Source: Bacteroidota bacterium | Lineage (GTDB): Bacteria > Bacteroidota > Rhodothermia > Rhodothermales > UBA10348 | Direction of reading: 5' to 3' | Length of the DNA: 8,267 nt | NCBI GenBank assembly: GCA_004356385.1 | Contig: SMXL01000146.1 | Span: forward strand, 1-8,267 | Shown: in pieces, positions 7,846 through 8,267 of the stretch | How positions within the stretch are numbered: the stretch's first letter is position 1 | How the letters are laid out: every line of letters starts with the position of its first letter | Position numbers and translations under genes: made by a program | Notes under the pieces: generated by a model | Seen by the model: the letters and a program-made list of their open reading frames with translations, nothing else | The model's database searches: none | What the model was told of the DNA's origin: nothing

Positions 7846-8134
7846 ACCGTAATTGACGTTATTGACTTATTGAAACGTAGTTAATCATGGACCGGTTTAT
7901 TGCGTTGTTTCCAATCTAGAGACGAAGTCTGATCACATCATGGAAAATTACAATGATTCGGTGACAACCGTGTGTCATAGACCCCATAAAGGTCCCATCG
8001 ATCACCAAGACACCATACTGCTGAGAATATAACCGAGCCGTGCCCGCTAATCTCTGCAGGTTTTCCACAATCGTGTCGGAAGGAATCGGAGGTACCTGGC
8101 AAGCACCTCATCCAGAACCGTCACGAAGAGTCCA
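7846..8134. other. cinA-recA spacer, 289 nt, no confident gene
   Basis: This stretch separates the cinA-like stop from the recA start. It probably contains the recA promoter, although I found no -35/-10 or TTG/TAnnTTTG pair with good spacing; the best -7-like element is TACGTTTC on the minus strand (7873-7880), about 28 nt before the recA ATG, without a properly spaced partner. It contains repeats close to recA (listed separately) and two copies of the octamer ATCATGGA at 7884-7891 and 7937-7944, spaced 53 nt. Short open frames exist on both strands: a 50-codon one on the minus strand (8068 to 7916, GTG start), a 30-codon one on the plus strand (7940-8032, ATG), and a plus-strand frame open without a start codon from about 7989 to the edge. 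None resembles a family that I recognise, and lengths like these are expected by chance at this base composition. Confidence 0.7.
7852..7878. repeat. Tandem ATTGAC-type repeats inside a short inverted repeat before recA
   Basis: On the plus strand ATTGAC occurs at 7852-7857 and 7861-7866, and ATTGAA at 7869-7874, so three near-identical hexamers follow each other with steps of 9 and 8 bases. The same segment is framed by a perfect 5-base inverted repeat, ACGTT at 7856-7860 and AACGT at 7874-7878, with a 13-base centre. The segment ends only 7 nt before the recA start codon (7845) and would overlap the transcript leader or the promoter. It could be an operator for a damage-responsive repressor or a leader element, but it does not match an SOS box that I know, and short AT-rich repeats arise readily by chance. 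The repeat structure is seen; the function is a guess. Confidence 0.4.
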
Positions 8135-8267
8135 TCATCCAGACCGCGAACGCAACAGTCGAAGCCGGATCATGTTCAGGACCGCTGTGGCCGTCTGAGT
8201 TTTGTTTCGGAGGCGTTCACTACCCAGGCGAAGTAACGCTGCCGTCTCGCCGTCCCTTTCAGAATAG
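8135..8267 (-). CDS. cinA: CinA-type protein, C-terminal 43 residues (nicotinamide-nucleotide amidase domain end)
   Basis: The minus-strand frame is open from the window edge to a TGA at 8135-8137, giving the last 43 residues. They read YSERDGETAALLRLGSERLR followed by NKTQTATAVLNMIRLRLL and a short basic tail. This is the ending I associate with CinA: a last strand (LLRLGSER, compare FxFGxxR), an R-N-K segment and then the terminal ALNxLRxxLL-type helix. The C-terminal CinA domain (PncC family) deamidates nicotinamide mononucleotide to the acid form in pyridine nucleotide recycling; full CinA also has an N-terminal MoCF-like domain, which would lie outside this window. The position directly upstream of recA on the same strand supports the call, since cinA-recA neighbours are known in several bacteria. 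The catalytic residues are not in view. A different protein with a similar tail cannot be excluded from 43 residues. Confidence 0.68.
   Translation of the reverse strand, partial: YSERDGETAALLRLGSERLRNKTQTATAVLNMIRLRLLRSRSG

Noticed and set aside
7884..7944. Octamer ATCATGGA present twice, 53 nt apart
   Set aside because: Two copies of an 8-mer in a 289-nt spacer are a weak signal, the flanks do not match, and no third copy was seen nearby.
8047..8145. Possible frameshifted continuation of the cinA-like gene into the spacer in another frame (GLDDGLFVTVLDEVLARYL)
   Set aside because: The CinA-like ending with its terminal helix is complete at the TGA at 8135, and the family normally ends there, so no continuation is needed.
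7989..8267. Plus-strand frame of about 93 codons open to the right edge
   Set aside because: It has no ATG start in view and runs antisense to the cinA-like tail, which is far more protein-like; the composition is rich in Cys, Pro and Ser as in shadow frames.
1..8267. Search for a new defence, mobile or biosynthetic system
   Set aside because: No transposase, integrase, nuclease, toxin-antitoxin pair, CRISPR repeat or terminal inverted repeats could be seen; the genes are mostly conserved housekeeping genes.

Overview
The window carries an ordinary bacterial chromosomal segment with six nearly complete or complete genes and two genes cut by the window edges. The proteins look most like those of the Bacteroidota/Rhodothermota group. 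RecA and MutS have the usual Bacteroidota-like wording (for example the MutS P-loop GPNMAGKS), a secreted NHL/six-bladed beta-propeller protein is present, base composition is roughly 50% GC, and none of the six visible start codons has a recognisable Shine-Dalgarno sequence, which is typical of that group. This placement is an inference, not a database result.

Left block, minus strand, read from right to left: mutS (mismatch recognition ATPase, 5663 to 2973), purD (glycinamide ribonucleotide synthetase, 2939 to 1647), a secreted NHL-type beta-propeller protein (1650 to 730, overlapping purD by an ATGA junction), and the N-terminal part of an M16-family (insulinase-like) protein (709 to the window edge). 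Gaps are 33, -4 and 20 nucleotides, so this is probably one transcription unit. It joins DNA repair, purine synthesis and two proteins of unclear role.

Middle: a 204-nt divergent spacer (5664-5867) separates mutS from a plus-strand rhodanese-type sulfurtransferase (5868-6743) with an active-site loop of the 3-mercaptopyruvate sulfurtransferase type. This gene converges on recA, with a single base between the two stop codons.

Right block, minus strand: recA (7845 to 6745), preceded by a 289-nt spacer with short tandem and inverted repeats next to the recA start. The last 43 residues of a protein I read as CinA (C-terminal nicotinamide-nucleotide amidase domain) run in from the right edge (from 8135). 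cinA-recA adjacency is known from several bacterial groups and supports the identification.

I found no mobile element, CRISPR array, tRNA, rRNA or phage gene, and no convincing new multi-gene system. The points most worth a second look are the missing zinc-binding motif in the M16 protein, the repeats in front of recA, the content of the cinA-recA spacer, and two unusual residues in RecA.
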